Shown here: positions 17,986 through 27,219 of the stretch, in pieces
Layout of the letters: each line of letters begins with the position of its first letter
How positions within the stretch are numbered: the first letter of the stretch is position 1
Source: Bacteroidia bacterium
Lineage (GTDB): Bacteria > Bacteroidota > Bacteroidia > M30B66
Reading direction: 5' to 3'
DNA: 64,000 nt
NCBI GenBank assembly: GCA_018401705.1
Contig: JAGYKL010000005.1
Location: 62,001-126,000, forward strand
The notes under the pieces: model-generated
Told to the model about the DNA's origin: nothing
The model's database searches: none
The model's input: the letters and a program-made list of their open reading frames with translations, nothing else
Program-made: the position numbers and the translations under genes

Positions 17986-19515
17986 TTATTCTTCCCCAGC
18001 TTCTTCTTTCTTTTCGGGACGCATTTGAGGAAAAAACAAAACATCTTGAATAGAATTGCTATTGGTCATGATCATTGCTAATCGGTCAATACCAATTCCT
18101 AATCCCGCCGTTGGCGGCATACCATATTCAATAGATCTTAAGAAATCTTCATCAAGCATCATTGCTTCCTCGTCGCCTCGTTTGCCTAACTCAAGTTGCT
18201 CTTCGAATCTCTTTCTTTGATCAATAGGATCATTAAGTTCAGAAAATGCATTGCAAATTTCCTTTCCATTACAAATTCCTTCGAAACGTTCAACTAAACC
18301 AGGCTTGCTTCTGTGTTTTTTAGCCAAAGGTGACATTTCTACGGGGTAATCTGTGATAAAAGTTGGTTGAATTAAATGAGGTTCGCACATTTCTCCAAAA
18401 ATCTCATCAATGATTTTGCCTCTCCCCATGGTATCATCAATCTGGATTTTCATCTCGCGAGCAGCGGTACCCATTTCATTTTCAGACATTTCAGAAACAT
18501 CAACACCTGTAAAATGCTCAATAGCTTCATACATGGTATAACGTTTCCATGGACGTTGGAAATTGATAATATTTTCACCTACCTTAACTTCTGTTGAGCC
18601 ATGAATATCAATTGCAGCTTTTTCGACCATTTCCTCAACTAGGTCCATCATCCAACTGTAATCTTTATAGGCAACGTATAGCTCAACCTGAGTAAATTCA
18701 GGGTTATGGAAGCGACTCATTCCTTCGTTTCTAAAATCCTTCGCAAACTCATATACTCCGTCAAAACCACCAACTATCAATCGCTTTAAATATAGCTCAT
18801 TAGCAATTCTTAGATAAAGAGTCATATCCAAAGTATTGTGATGTGTTTTAAATGGTTTAGCAGCAGCTCCGCCATATAATGGCTGAAGTATAGGCGTTTC
18901 TACTTCAAGGTACCCTTTATTATTGAGGAAATTCCTAAGAGAATTTGTAAGCTGAGTGCGTTGAATAAAGGCCTTTTTAACATGCGGATTAACAATCAAA
19001 TCAACATAACGCTGACGAAATCTAAGCTCTGGGTCAGCAAATGCATCATAAATTTCACCATCCTTTTCCTTTACTATTGGAAGTGGCTTTAAGGATTTAG
19101 TGAGAAGTTTAAGAGAAGTAACATGGATTGTTAGTTCACCAGTTTGAGTGGTAAAAACATAACCAGTTACACCGATGATATCTCCAATATCAAGGTGTTT
19201 CTTGAATACAATATTATAAAGAGTTTTATCCTCTTCTGGACAAATGTCATCTCTTCTGATGTAAATCTGAATTTTTGAAACAGAATCTTGAATAACAGCA
19301 AAAGAAGCATTACCCATGATTCTACGGGTCATTATTCTACCAGCTATAGATACATTTTGAAAATTATTCTTCTCCTTATCAAATGATTTAAGAATCTCTT
19401 CTGTTGTAGTATTTACTTCAAACAATTCAGCTGGATACGGATTGATGCCCAGTTTATAAAGTTCTTCTAAGCTTTGTCTTCTCTGTATTTCCAATTCGGA
19501 AAGGTGCTCACTCAT
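17986..19515 (-). CDS. lysS: Lysyl-tRNA synthetase, class II
   Basis: 509 residues from ATG 19515. The frame extends to 19536, but [13 protein letters not shown] is the conserved N-terminus. It charges tRNA-Lys with lysine. An OB-fold anticodon-binding domain (about 55-150, [19 protein letters not shown]) is followed by the class II core: motif 1 near [13 protein letters not shown], motif 2 [14 protein letters not shown], and motif 3 [11 protein letters not shown] near the end. It is transcribed alone and divergently from rpsP, with a good promoter at 19534-19566. Confidence 0.97.
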   Translation of the reverse strand: MSEHLSELEIQRRQSLEELYKLGINPYPAELFEVNTTTEEILKSFDKEKNNFQNVSIAGRIMTRRIMGNASFAVIQDSVSKIQIYIRRDDICPEEDKTLYNIVFKKHLDIGDIIGVTGYVFTTQTGELTIHVTSLKLLTKSLKPLPIVKEKDGEIYDAFADPELRFRQRYVDLIVNPHVKKAFIQRTQLTNSLRNFLNNKGYLEVETPILQPLYGGAAAKPFKTHHNTLDMTLYLRIANELYLKRLIVGGFDGVYEFAKDFRNEGMSRFHNPEFTQVELYVAYKDYSWMMDLVEEMVEKAAIDIHGSTEVKVGENIINFQRPWKRYTMYEAIEHFTGVDVSEMSENEMGTAAREMKIQIDDTMGRGKIIDEIFGEMCEPHLIQPTFITDYPVEMSPLAKKHRSKPGLVERFEGICNGKEICNAFSELNDPIDQRKRFEEQLELGKRGDEEAMMLDEDFLRSIEYGMPPTAGLGIGIDRLAMIMTNSNSIQDVLFFPQMRPEKKEEAGEE

Positions 19516-19533
19516 ATTCAAAAATAAAGTCCG

Positions 19534-19566
19534 CAAAGGTAGTGCAATGATTTATTATTCTGACAA
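19534..19566 (-). promoter_or_regulatory. lysS promoter
   Basis: On the reverse strand a -33 TTG (19566-19564) and a -7 TACCTTTG (19541-19534) are 22 bp apart. The -7 element ends 18 bases before the lysS ATG, giving a short leader as is common in this phylum. Confidence 0.55.
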
Positions 19567-19675
19567 TATTTAGCCCATGTTAAAGGATTTGAGCTGCTAA
19601 AAAACACTAGTGTCCGAATTGTTAATAAAGGGTTGAATTAAAGGGTAAAAAGGTAATATCATGTTCTAAAATTCA

Positions 19676-19683
19676 TATCTTTG
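19676..19683 (+). promoter_or_regulatory. Putative rpsP operon -7 element TATCTTTG
   Basis: A full match to TAnnTTTG, 34 bp before the rpsP ATG. I see no -33 TTG at standard spacing. Confidence 0.45.
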
Positions 19684-19717
19684 CCGCCCAATTTTAACCA
19701 ATTACATACAGAAAAAA

Positions 19718-20479
19718 ATGCCTGTAAAAATTAGATTACAACGACATGGAAAGAAGGGATACGCTTTCTTTCATATCGTGATTGCCGATGGTCGTGCACC
19801 TCGAGATGGGAAGTTTATTGAGAAATTAGGCACGTACAATCCAAACACGAATCCAGCCACTATCGAATTAGATCATGCGAAAGCATTGACGTGGTTGAAG
19901 AACGGGGCTCAGCCCACAGATACAGCTCGTGCGATACTTAGTTATCGTGGAGTAATGATGAAACTTCATCTTGACAAGGGTGTAGCAAAAGGCGCACATA
20001 CACAAGAAGAAGCTGATGCTAAATTCGAAAAATGGTTAGCTGACAAAAGTTCTCGTATTGATTCGAAAATCAATAAACTAGCTGAAGGCAGATCTGATTA
20101 TTACAAGCGTCGCATGGAAGAGGAAACAGCTAAGAATGCTGCACGTGCTGCTGCTATCGCTGCTAAGAACTCACCAGTTGCTGAAGCTGTAGAAGCGGAT
20201 TCTGCGGAAGAAGTTGTTGCTGAAATCGCATCAGATGTCGTTGAAACAGTTGAAGAAGTTGTAGCTGAAGTAGCTGAGGTTGCTGCAGATGTAGTTGAAG
20301 CAGCTCAAGAGGTTGTTGCTGAAGAGGCACCTGCTGCTGAAGTTCCTGCTGAAGTTCCTGCTGAAGAGGCGCCTGCTGCTGAAGTTCCTGCTGAAGAAGC
20401 TCCGGTTGCTGAAGCACCTGCAGAAGAGCCAACTGCTGAATCAAAAGAAGATTCTGCAGAAGAAGCTAAAGGAGAATAA
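19718..20479 (+). CDS. rpsP: 30S ribosomal protein S16 with long acidic C-terminal tail
   Basis: 253 residues, about three times the usual 80-90 of the S16 core. Residues 1 to about 85 are standard S16 (MPVKIRLQRHGKKGYAFFHI, DGRAPRDGKFIEKLGTYNP, ARAILSYRGVM). A helical extension with KWLADKSSRIDSKINKL follows; such extensions are common in Bacteroidota. The last 85 or so residues are a low-complexity tail of Ala, Glu, Val and Pro with repeats of the type PAEEAPAAEV. Base composition rises in GC there and throws open spurious frames on both strands. It is followed by rimM, the usual rpsP-rimM pairing. Confidence 0.96.
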   Translation: MPVKIRLQRHGKKGYAFFHIVIADGRAPRDGKFIEKLGTYNPNTNPATIELDHAKALTWLKNGAQPTDTARAILSYRGVMMKLHLDKGVAKGAHTQEEADAKFEKWLADKSSRIDSKINKLAEGRSDYYKRRMEEETAKNAARAAAIAAKNSPVAEAVEADSAEEVVAEIASDVVETVEEVVAEVAEVAADVVEAAQEVVAEEAPAAEVPAEVPAEEAPAAEVPAEEAPVAEAPAEEPTAESKEDSAEEAKGE

Positions 20480-20489
20480 TATCCTGAAT

Positions 20490-21044
20490 ATGAAGCACGA
20501 TTTGTGTTTTCAGTTAGGGACTATTATAAAAAAAGTAGGTCATGATGGCAGAGTAAGTATTGAATTAGATACTGACTCTCCTAAGAGATATACAAAGGTG
20601 GAATCAGTTTTCCTTGAAATTCATGGAAAACTGATTCCATTTTTTTTGGAAAATTTCAGTATCCAACACGATAAACTAGCTCATTTGAAATTTGAGGATG
20701 TTGATAATGTTGAAGATGCTGAAGCTCTTGTTGGTTGTCCAGTTTTATTACCCCTTGAACTTTTACCTCCATTAACAGGAAACAAGTTCTATTATCATGA
20801 GGTTATTGGTTTCGAAATAAAAGACCATAACTCTGGAGAGTCGGCAGGTACTATTGAAAGTATTTTCGAAAATGGGCCTAACGACCTCTTCGTTTCAAGT
20901 TTGTTAGGTGATGATATTTTGATTCCTATTTCAGACGATTGGATTATAAAAGTTGACCGAGACAGCAAAGTAATCCTAATGGATTTGCCTGAGGGCCTGT
21001 TGCAAGTAAATCAGAAAAGCGGTCCTACAAAAGAGTCTGAATAA
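20490..21044 (+). CDS. rimM: 16S rRNA processing protein RimM
   Basis: 184 residues from ATG 20490. The reading frame continues upstream through the rpsP tail, but that part is an out-of-frame shadow of the repeats. The N-terminal RimM barrel is seen as CFQLGTIIKKVGHDGRVSIE. The C-terminal PRC-barrel is seen as YYHEVIGFEI through GDDILIPISDDWIIKVD. RimM helps mature the 30S head by binding S19. It follows rpsP by 10 bp, the conserved order, and precedes the methyltransferase by 7 bp. Confidence 0.93.
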   Translation: MKHDLCFQLGTIIKKVGHDGRVSIELDTDSPKRYTKVESVFLEIHGKLIPFFLENFSIQHDKLAHLKFEDVDNVEDAEALVGCPVLLPLELLPPLTGNKFYYHEVIGFEIKDHNSGESAGTIESIFENGPNDLFVSSLLGDDILIPISDDWIIKVDRDSKVILMDLPEGLLQVNQKSGPTKESE

Positions 21045-21051
21045 TCAGCTC

Positions 21052-21772
21052 ATGGCAAATACCTGGTTTAAGTTTAAGCAATTCACAATTAATCAAGAGC
21101 GATGTGCCATGAAAGTTGGCAGCGATTCGGTATTGCTTGGTGCTTGGACCGAAACAAAAGGAATTAAAAAAATTGTTGATTTAGGATCAGGCACTGGCAT
21201 TTTGGGTTTGATGCTTGCTCAACGATGCAAAGCTCGAATTACTGCAATTGAAAGTGATATAGATGCCGCAGCTCAGGCTGCCGAGAACTTTAATCATTGT
21301 CCCTGGCCTGAATTGTTTGATTCGGTTTGTGCTAATGTACATGATTTGAGAAAAGAGTATGCGGGTGTATTTGACCTAGCTATTTTTAATCCCCCGTATT
21401 TTGAAGGACATGTTGAAGCTGCCTCAGAAGCAAGAACATCTGCGAGACACTTGAATTTGAAAGCTAATTCAAGAGAAGACTGGTTAAAAACTGCATTTGA
21501 GTTTACTCACGAAAAAGGAGCTGCATCGATGATAATTCCATTTGAGAATTCAGAAAAATGGCTCAAAGCAATGGAGAATACTAAATGGTATGTTGAAAAG
21601 CAATGCTATGTTAAAGGTCATGAAAAAGCTTGGCAGTGAAAAGAATCATGTTTTTCTTAAAAAAGCCCCTGGTGATTGCGAAACCAACAGCTTAATAATT
21701 GAAAAAGAAACAAGAGGACAATTCACTGATTCTTACACGTTACTCACAAAAGACTTCTACTTGAATCTTTGA
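21052..21772 (+). CDS. tRNA1(Val) (adenine-37-N6)-methyltransferase, TrmN6/YfiC-like, frameshifted as sequenced
   Basis: Frame 1 (21052-21639) encodes an SAM-dependent methyltransferase: motif I VDLGSGTGILGLMLA, acidic motif II AIESD, and the N6-adenine catalytic NPPY in FNPPYFEG. It stops at TGA 21637-21639 just after GHEKAWQ. The missing C-terminus continues one frame over to TGA 21770-21772, with the family-typical ending YTLLTKDFYL. A single-base shift between about 21619 and 21640 restores a protein of about 239 residues, close to the roughly 245 of E. coli YfiC. One extra base, or two lost, would explain it. Its position after rimM suggests an RNA-modification operon. Confidence 0.82.
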
Positions 21773-21882
21773 TGAAAAATGAAGTGTTAATTAATGAGCT
21801 TAAGAAATTAAAACTATTGCCGATTTTGGCTTATTTTCGCCGGCAGATCAGAACGAACTGATCTTCAAGATTAGCATGCATT

Positions 21883-23271
21883 ATGAATTACGATCTAATT
21901 GTTTTGGGTAGCGGCCCCGGAGGATATGTTGCCGCGATTCGTGCCTCTCAGCTGGGTTTGAAAGTAGCGGTTGTTGAAAGAGAAGAATTAGGAGGCATTT
22001 GCCTTAATTGGGGATGTATCCCAACGAAAGCTTTGTTAAAGAGCGCTCAGGTATATGAATATTTAAATCATGCAGCCGATTACGGCATTAAGGTTCAGGG
22101 AGCTGAAGCGGATTTTAGTGCAATGGTTCAAAGAAGTCGAGGTGTTGCTGATGGTATGAGCAAAGGAATTCAATTCTTGTTTAAGAAAAATAAGATTGAT
22201 GCAATCTTCGGTACAGGAAAACTAACTAAAGACAAAAAGCTTCAAGTTACTGCTGCCGACGGGAAAGTGACAACATATACTGCTAAAAGCATTATTCTTG
22301 CTACCGGAGCAAGAAGTCGTGAATTGCCCAATCTAAAACAAGATGGTAAAAGAATTATTGGTTATAGAGAAGCTATGACTTTGAAAGAACAACCTAAAAC
22401 TATGGTTGTGGTTGGCTCTGGTGCTATTGGAGTTGAGTTTGCTTATTTCTACAATGCAATTGGCACCAAAGTAACTATCGTTGAATACTTACCTAATATC
22501 GTACCTGTTGAAGATGAAGAGGTTAGTAAGCAACTCGAAAGAACTTTCAAGAAAAGTGGCATTAGCATAATGACAGATTCATCTGTTGAATCAGTTGATT
22601 CATCAGGAAAGATGTTGAAAGTAAAAGTAAAAACTAAGAAAGGAGAAGAGATACTCGAAGCTGATGTAGTTTTATCGGCAGCTGGTGTTGTTTCTAATAT
22701 TGAAGGCATAGGCTTAGAGGAATTGAAGATCAAAACCGACAAAGGCAAGGTGGTTGTTGATGAATTCTATAAAACATCTGTTGACGGAATTTATGCAATT
22801 GGAGATATTGTTCCTGGTCCTGCTTTAGCTCACGTTGCTTCTGCAGAAGGGATTATATGTGTAGAAAAAATTACAGGTCACAATCCAGAGCCATTGAACT
22901 ATGGTAACATTCCTGGATGCACTTATAGCAATCCAGAAATTGCATCTGTGGGTATGACTGAAAAAGCAGCTAAAGAAGCTGGATATGAAATTAAGGTTGG
23001 TAAATTCCCTTTTTCAGCATCAGGAAAAGCATCCGCCGCAGGCGCAAAAGATGGCTTTGTTAAAGTAATTTTCGATGCTAAGTATGGCGAATGGCTGGGT
23101 TGCCATATGATAGGAGCCAATGTTACAGAAATGATTGCCGAAGCTGTTGTAGCAAGAAAACTTGAAACGACTGGGCATGAAATTATTAAGGCTGTTCACC
23201 CTCACCCTACAATGTCAGAAGCTGTGATGGAAGCAGCCGCAGCAGCATATGGAGAGGTTATTCACCTTTAA
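21883..23271 (+). CDS. lpdA: Dihydrolipoyl dehydrogenase (E3)
   Basis: 462 residues. It reoxidises the dihydrolipoyl groups of 2-oxoacid dehydrogenase complexes or the glycine cleavage system, using FAD and NAD+. The FAD-binding GSGPGGYVAA is at the N-terminus, with the redox disulfide C40-LNWG-C45. An NAD-binding VVGSGAIGVEFAY is in the middle. The C-terminal dimerisation domain carries the catalytic His-Glu pair in HPHPTMSE. There is no complex subunit nearby, so it may serve several complexes. The stop is followed by a short terminator. Confidence 0.96.
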   Translation: MNYDLIVLGSGPGGYVAAIRASQLGLKVAVVEREELGGICLNWGCIPTKALLKSAQVYEYLNHAADYGIKVQGAEADFSAMVQRSRGVADGMSKGIQFLFKKNKIDAIFGTGKLTKDKKLQVTAADGKVTTYTAKSIILATGARSRELPNLKQDGKRIIGYREAMTLKEQPKTMVVVGSGAIGVEFAYFYNAIGTKVTIVEYLPNIVPVEDEEVSKQLERTFKKSGISIMTDSSVESVDSSGKMLKVKVKTKKGEEILEADVVLSAAGVVSNIEGIGLEELKIKTDKGKVVVDEFYKTSVDGIYAIGDIVPGPALAHVASAEGIICVEKITGHNPEPLNYGNIPGCTYSNPEIASVGMTEKAAKEAGYEIKVGKFPFSASGKASAAGAKDGFVKVIFDAKYGEWLGCHMIGANVTEMIAEAVVARKLETTGHEIIKAVHPHPTMSEAVMEAAAAAYGEVIHL

Positions 23272-23279
23272 TTATTAAG

Positions 23280-23301
23280 ACCCGTTTATAGCGGGTTTTT
23301 T
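23280..23301 (+). terminator. Rho-independent terminator after lpdA
   Basis: Stem ACCCG (23280-23284) pairs with CGGGT (23292-23296), loop TTTATAG, followed by a T-run. It lies 8 bases before the asnB ATG. Confidence 0.7.
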
Positions 23302-23308
23302 CGTTTCT

Positions 23309-25198
23309 ATGTGCGGCATTACCGGCTATTATTCATTTACCGAAAGTGGTAAAACCAATCTCGATAAAATCGATGATTCACTTGATTCCTTGAAACACAG
23401 GGGGCCTGATGGTCATGGAATTTACAAAAGTGAGGATGTGGTTTTAGGACATGTTCGCTTATCGATTATTGATGTTAGCGAAGCGGCTTCGCAGCCATTC
23501 TTTTCTCCTGATAAGAATTTCGTGCTGATTTTTAATGGTGAGATTTTCAATTTTCCTGAATTGAAAGATGAGCTCGTTAAGCAAGGAGTAAAATTCAACT
23601 CACAAAGTGATACAGAAGTTCTTCTTCACTTGTTCATTCTTCATCGAGAAAAGTGTCTTGACAAACTAAACGGCTTTTTTGCATTTGCAGTTTATAATGT
23701 AGAAACGAATGAAGTGTTTATTGCTAGAGATCGTTTTGGGGAGAAGCCCCTACTCTATTGTAAAAATGAAGATGGTTTAGCTTTTGCCTCTGAATTGAAG
23801 GCTATTCTTCCTTTTATACAAGCTTCTGATTTAGATATTGTATCTGGAAAAATATACAGCCACCTAAATTACATTCCATCGCCCGAATCAATTTTTAAAG
23901 GAGTAAATAAACTTGAGCCAGGCACATACTTAATATGCAATAAAGAGGGAATATCAATTAAAAAATGGTACACATTAGGCAAAGAATGTGGTCAAAACCC
24001 TAAGCATTTAAGTTATGAAGAAGCTTGTAAGGAATTAGTTCGGTTAATGGATGCTTCTGTTAAGAGAAGGTTGATTTCGGATGTGCCATTAGGAGCATTT
24101 TTAAGTGGTGGAATTGATTCATCTGTAGTGGTAGCATTAGCTTCGAAGTATACCGAAAAGCTGCATACATTTTCTATCGGTTATGCCGATGAACCTTTGT
24201 TTGATGAAACACGTTATGCCAAACTTGTAGCTGAAAAATACAAAACGGATCATACTGTTTTTTCATTAACAAATGCTGACCTATTCAAACATCTATTTGA
24301 TTTTCTTGATAGTATTGCTGAGCCATTTGCTGATTCTTCAGCATTACCGGTTTATATTTTATGTAAAGAAACACGAAAGCATGTAACAGTTGCCCTTTCG
24401 GGCGATGGAGCCGACGAACTTTTTGGCGGATATAGAAAACATCAAGCAGAATGGAGAGTTCGCGAAGGAGGAGTTAAATCTAATATGGTTAAGCTTCTAT
24501 CTCCTTTATGGAAGGCTTTACCTGCTTCAAGAAATTCAAAGTCTGGTGATGTTATAAGGAAGTTGAGAAAATTCAGTGAAGGCGCCAGCTTAACAAATCG
24601 GGAGAGATATTGGCAATGGTGCGGTTACGGAGATGAAGCATATACTGAAAAGTTATGGCTTCAGAATACTTCAAAAGCCGAGTTTGACAGAAGAAAGCAA
24701 TATTATACCGCAGATATAGGTATTACTAATGACCTGAATGAAATGTTGCTAAACGACATGCATTTGGTTTTGCCTAATGATATGCTAACGAAGGTTGATC
24801 TTATGTCGATGGCAAATAGTCTTGAAGTAAGGCCCCCATTTTTAGATGTAGAGGTGGTAGATTTTGCATTTCGCCTTCCGGCGGATTATAAAGTGAATGG
24901 ATCAGGAAGAAAAAGAATTGTGCAGGATGCTTTCCGATCGATACTACCTGAAGAGCTATATAATAGACCAAAACAGGGTTTTGAAGTTCCTCTATTAAAT
25001 TGGTTTAGAAATGAACTCAACTCTTTGATTTTCGAAGATTTGCTTTCAGAAAAAAATGTAGTTGAACAAGGACTTTTTAACGTATCTTCTATCAATGAAT
25101 TAAAGATACAATTGCATTCAAATTCACCTGGAGATTCAGCAGCTAGGATTTGGGCGCTTATTGTATTTCAATGGTGGTGGAGAAAATGCATGAAATAA
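23309..25198 (+). CDS. asnB: Asparagine synthetase (glutamine-hydrolysing)
   Basis: 629 residues. Cys2 (MCGITGYY) is the glutaminase nucleophile; the class II amidotransferase domain runs to about 200 (FNGEIFN, RDRFGEKPL). The synthetase domain has the PP-loop LSGGIDSSV near residue 267 and the acidic SGDGADELFGGYR. It converts aspartate to asparagine, but copies next to glycosyltransferases often amidate sugar or acyl groups of surface polysaccharide. It lies 28 bp before a glycosyltransferase and seven same-strand genes of the polysaccharide type follow, which favours the second role; that is inference. Confidence 0.9.
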   Translation: MCGITGYYSFTESGKTNLDKIDDSLDSLKHRGPDGHGIYKSEDVVLGHVRLSIIDVSEAASQPFFSPDKNFVLIFNGEIFNFPELKDELVKQGVKFNSQSDTEVLLHLFILHREKCLDKLNGFFAFAVYNVETNEVFIARDRFGEKPLLYCKNEDGLAFASELKAILPFIQASDLDIVSGKIYSHLNYIPSPESIFKGVNKLEPGTYLICNKEGISIKKWYTLGKECGQNPKHLSYEEACKELVRLMDASVKRRLISDVPLGAFLSGGIDSSVVVALASKYTEKLHTFSIGYADEPLFDETRYAKLVAEKYKTDHTVFSLTNADLFKHLFDFLDSIAEPFADSSALPVYILCKETRKHVTVALSGDGADELFGGYRKHQAEWRVREGGVKSNMVKLLSPLWKALPASRNSKSGDVIRKLRKFSEGASLTNRERYWQWCGYGDEAYTEKLWLQNTSKAEFDRRKQYYTADIGITNDLNEMLLNDMHLVLPNDMLTKVDLMSMANSLEVRPPFLDVEVVDFAFRLPADYKVNGSGRKRIVQDAFRSILPEELYNRPKQGFEVPLLNWFRNELNSLIFEDLLSEKNVVEQGLFNVSSINELKIQLHSNSPGDSAARIWALIVFQWWWRKCMK

Positions 25199-25226
25199 AT
25201 ACATTTGTAAACACTGAAAGCTAAGG

Positions 25227-26453
25227 ATGCCTAGAGTTTTACGTATTATTAATAGATTTAATTTAGGAGGACCAACCTACAACGCTGCTTATTTGTCGCG
25301 TTATATGCCACCTGAATTTGAAACACTTTTGGTAGGAGGAGAAAAAGATGATTCGGAAGATAGTTCTGAGTTCATTGTTAAGAGCCTTGGTTTAGATCCA
25401 ATCATTATCCCTGAGATGAAAAGGGAAATTGACTTAAAAAATGATTATGAAGCTTACCGTAAAATGGTGAACATCATTAAAGAATTTAAGCCAGATATAG
25501 TTCACACACATGCATCAAAAGCTGGAACCATAGGCAGATTAGCTGCTTCGAACATGAATGTTCCTGCTATAGTTCACACATTTCACGGACATGTATTTCA
25601 TTCCTATTTTGGAAAGATGAAAACTGTGATGTATAAGAATATTGAACGAAACTTAGCAAGACGAAGCTCCACAATCATTGCCATAAGTGAAAAGCAGAAG
25701 ACAGAACTATGTCTTATACATCGCATTTGCAAACCTGAGAAAATAAAAGTGATACCCTTAGGGTTTGACCTTTCAAGGTTTAATGAAAACATGGATGAAA
25801 AGAGGATGCGTTTCAGGTCGAGGTATCATCTTGAAGATGATGAGATTGCGATTGGAATCATTGGAAGAATTGTTCCTGTAAAGAATCATAGATTGTTTCT
25901 TGAAGCAATGAAGATTGTCATGCAGCAATCAAAGAAAAAGCTCAGATTCTTTATTATTGGTGATGGAGAGGATCGTTTGAGAGTTGAAGGAATAGCTAAA
26001 GATTTGGAATTAGACTTTGTTGATGCAACATTAAGTAATGAGATAAAGCCACTTACATTTACCTCATGGATAAAAGAAATAGATGTGGCATGTGCTGGAC
26101 TTGATATAATTGCGCTGACCTCTTTAAACGAAGGAACTCCAGTTAGCTTGATTGAAGCACAAGCAGCTAACAAACCAATTGTAACAACAAATGTGGGAGG
26201 TATAGAGAATGTAGTTATTGATGGAGTAACCGCTTTGCTATCTCATTCAAAAACCGATGCTAAACAATTCGCAGACAGGCTGTTAGAAGCAACAGAATCT
26301 GATGAGAAAAGGCAAGAAATGTCTCGAGTTGGTTGGGACCATGTAAGAAACAAGTTTCATTATACTCGTTTAGTTAGAGATATGACTGATTTATATTATG
26401 AACTATTGGCTTCAGATAAGCAGGAAATAAACGTTGATGGTCATATATTTTAA
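25227..26453 (+). CDS. Glycosyltransferase family 4 (GT-B fold)
   Basis: 408 residues. The N-terminal acceptor domain begins RVLRIINRFNLGGPTYNA and contains DIVHTHASKAGTIGRLAA and VHTFHGHVFHSYF, typical of GT4 enzymes acting on sugar-lipid acceptors. The C-terminal domain has IGIIGRIVPVKNHRLFLEA and the donor-binding ALTSLNEGTPVSLIEAQAANKPIV, with the EX7E glutamates. No TM helix. Sugar donor and acceptor are unknown. It is placed between asnB and the export lipoprotein of the polysaccharide cluster. Confidence 0.9.
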   Translation: MPRVLRIINRFNLGGPTYNAAYLSRYMPPEFETLLVGGEKDDSEDSSEFIVKSLGLDPIIIPEMKREIDLKNDYEAYRKMVNIIKEFKPDIVHTHASKAGTIGRLAASNMNVPAIVHTFHGHVFHSYFGKMKTVMYKNIERNLARRSSTIIAISEKQKTELCLIHRICKPEKIKVIPLGFDLSRFNENMDEKRMRFRSRYHLEDDEIAIGIIGRIVPVKNHRLFLEAMKIVMQQSKKKLRFFIIGDGEDRLRVEGIAKDLELDFVDATLSNEIKPLTFTSWIKEIDVACAGLDIIALTSLNEGTPVSLIEAQAANKPIVTTNVGGIENVVIDGVTALLSHSKTDAKQFADRLLEATESDEKRQEMSRVGWDHVRNKFHYTRLVRDMTDLYYELLASDKQEINVDGHIF

Positions 26454-26467
26454 TAAATTTGCAGCAT

Positions 26468-27217
26468 ATGAATATCAATAGTTCTAGGGGCCTACCCTTT
26501 TTACTTGTCCTGACATTTGCGATTATGTTTGCTTCATGTAATAATAGAGCAATCATGTTTAAAACAGGCTTGAATTATGATTACAATGAACTAAGTGAAT
26601 TACCTGAATCTCAACAATACAAAATAGGTAATAATGATGAGCTTCAAATTGTTGTTGTTACAAATAACGGAGCTGCGTTGTTAGAAGCGGGATCAGGTCA
26701 GCTTAATGCAGGAACTAATGCGATAGTTGAGTTTGATGGTTCATTAAAATTGCCAGTACTGGGAAGTGTTTATGTCAAAGGTTTAACAATTCGAGAAGCA
26801 GAACTCCTGCTAGAAGAACGGTATAGAGAATTCTTCATAGATCCATTTGTAAAAGTAGGTATTTCTAACAAGAGGATAATATTATTCCCAGGCAACAACG
26901 GTACTGCGAGGGTTTTAACTCTAAAAAACAATAACACAACACTTTTAGAGGCGATTGCACTTGGAGGAGGTATTTCAAATAATGCTAAGGCTAGAAAGGT
27001 TAAGCTAATAAGAAAATATGATAATGGAGAAATAAAAGTGTTTAAGATAAATTTAGCTAAAATAGATGGGATTTATCCAGCTCAATTGATACTTCAAGGA
27101 AACGACATCATCTATGTAGAACCAAGAAATGATTATCTCCTAAATTTTGCTCAAAGAACTTCAGGTCTTTTCTTTGTCTTTAACCTGTTGCTAATTGCAA
27201 ATAGCTTCATTAACTAA
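26468..27217 (+). CDS. Wza-like polysaccharide export lipoprotein
   Basis: 249 residues from ATG 26468; a TTG at 26459 is possible but not needed. A signal peptide with lipobox FASC (Cys near residue 27) is followed by the polysaccharide export (Poly_export) domain: YKIGNNDELQIVV, then FDGSLKLPVLGSVYVKGLTIREAE, then a SLBB-like repeat with VLTLKNNNTTLLEAIALGGG. A hydrophobic C-terminal segment (LFFVFNLLLIANSF) may be a membrane helix. It should form or feed the export channel, partnered by the BY-kinase encoded 3 bp downstream. Confidence 0.9.
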   Translation: MNINSSRGLPFLLVLTFAIMFASCNNRAIMFKTGLNYDYNELSELPESQQYKIGNNDELQIVVVTNNGAALLEAGSGQLNAGTNAIVEFDGSLKLPVLGSVYVKGLTIREAELLLEERYREFFIDPFVKVGISNKRIILFPGNNGTARVLTLKNNNTTLLEAIALGGGISNNAKARKVKLIRKYDNGEIKVFKINLAKIDGIYPAQLILQGNDIIYVEPRNDYLLNFAQRTSGLFFVFNLLLIANSFIN

Positions 27218-27219
27218 TA

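Noticed and set aside
20163-20444. Open frame on the minus strand, and a plus-strand frame from 20295 running into rimM
   Set aside because: Both are Leu/Gln- or Leu/Lys-rich shadows of the GAA/GCT repeat tail of rpsP; rimM starts at 20490.
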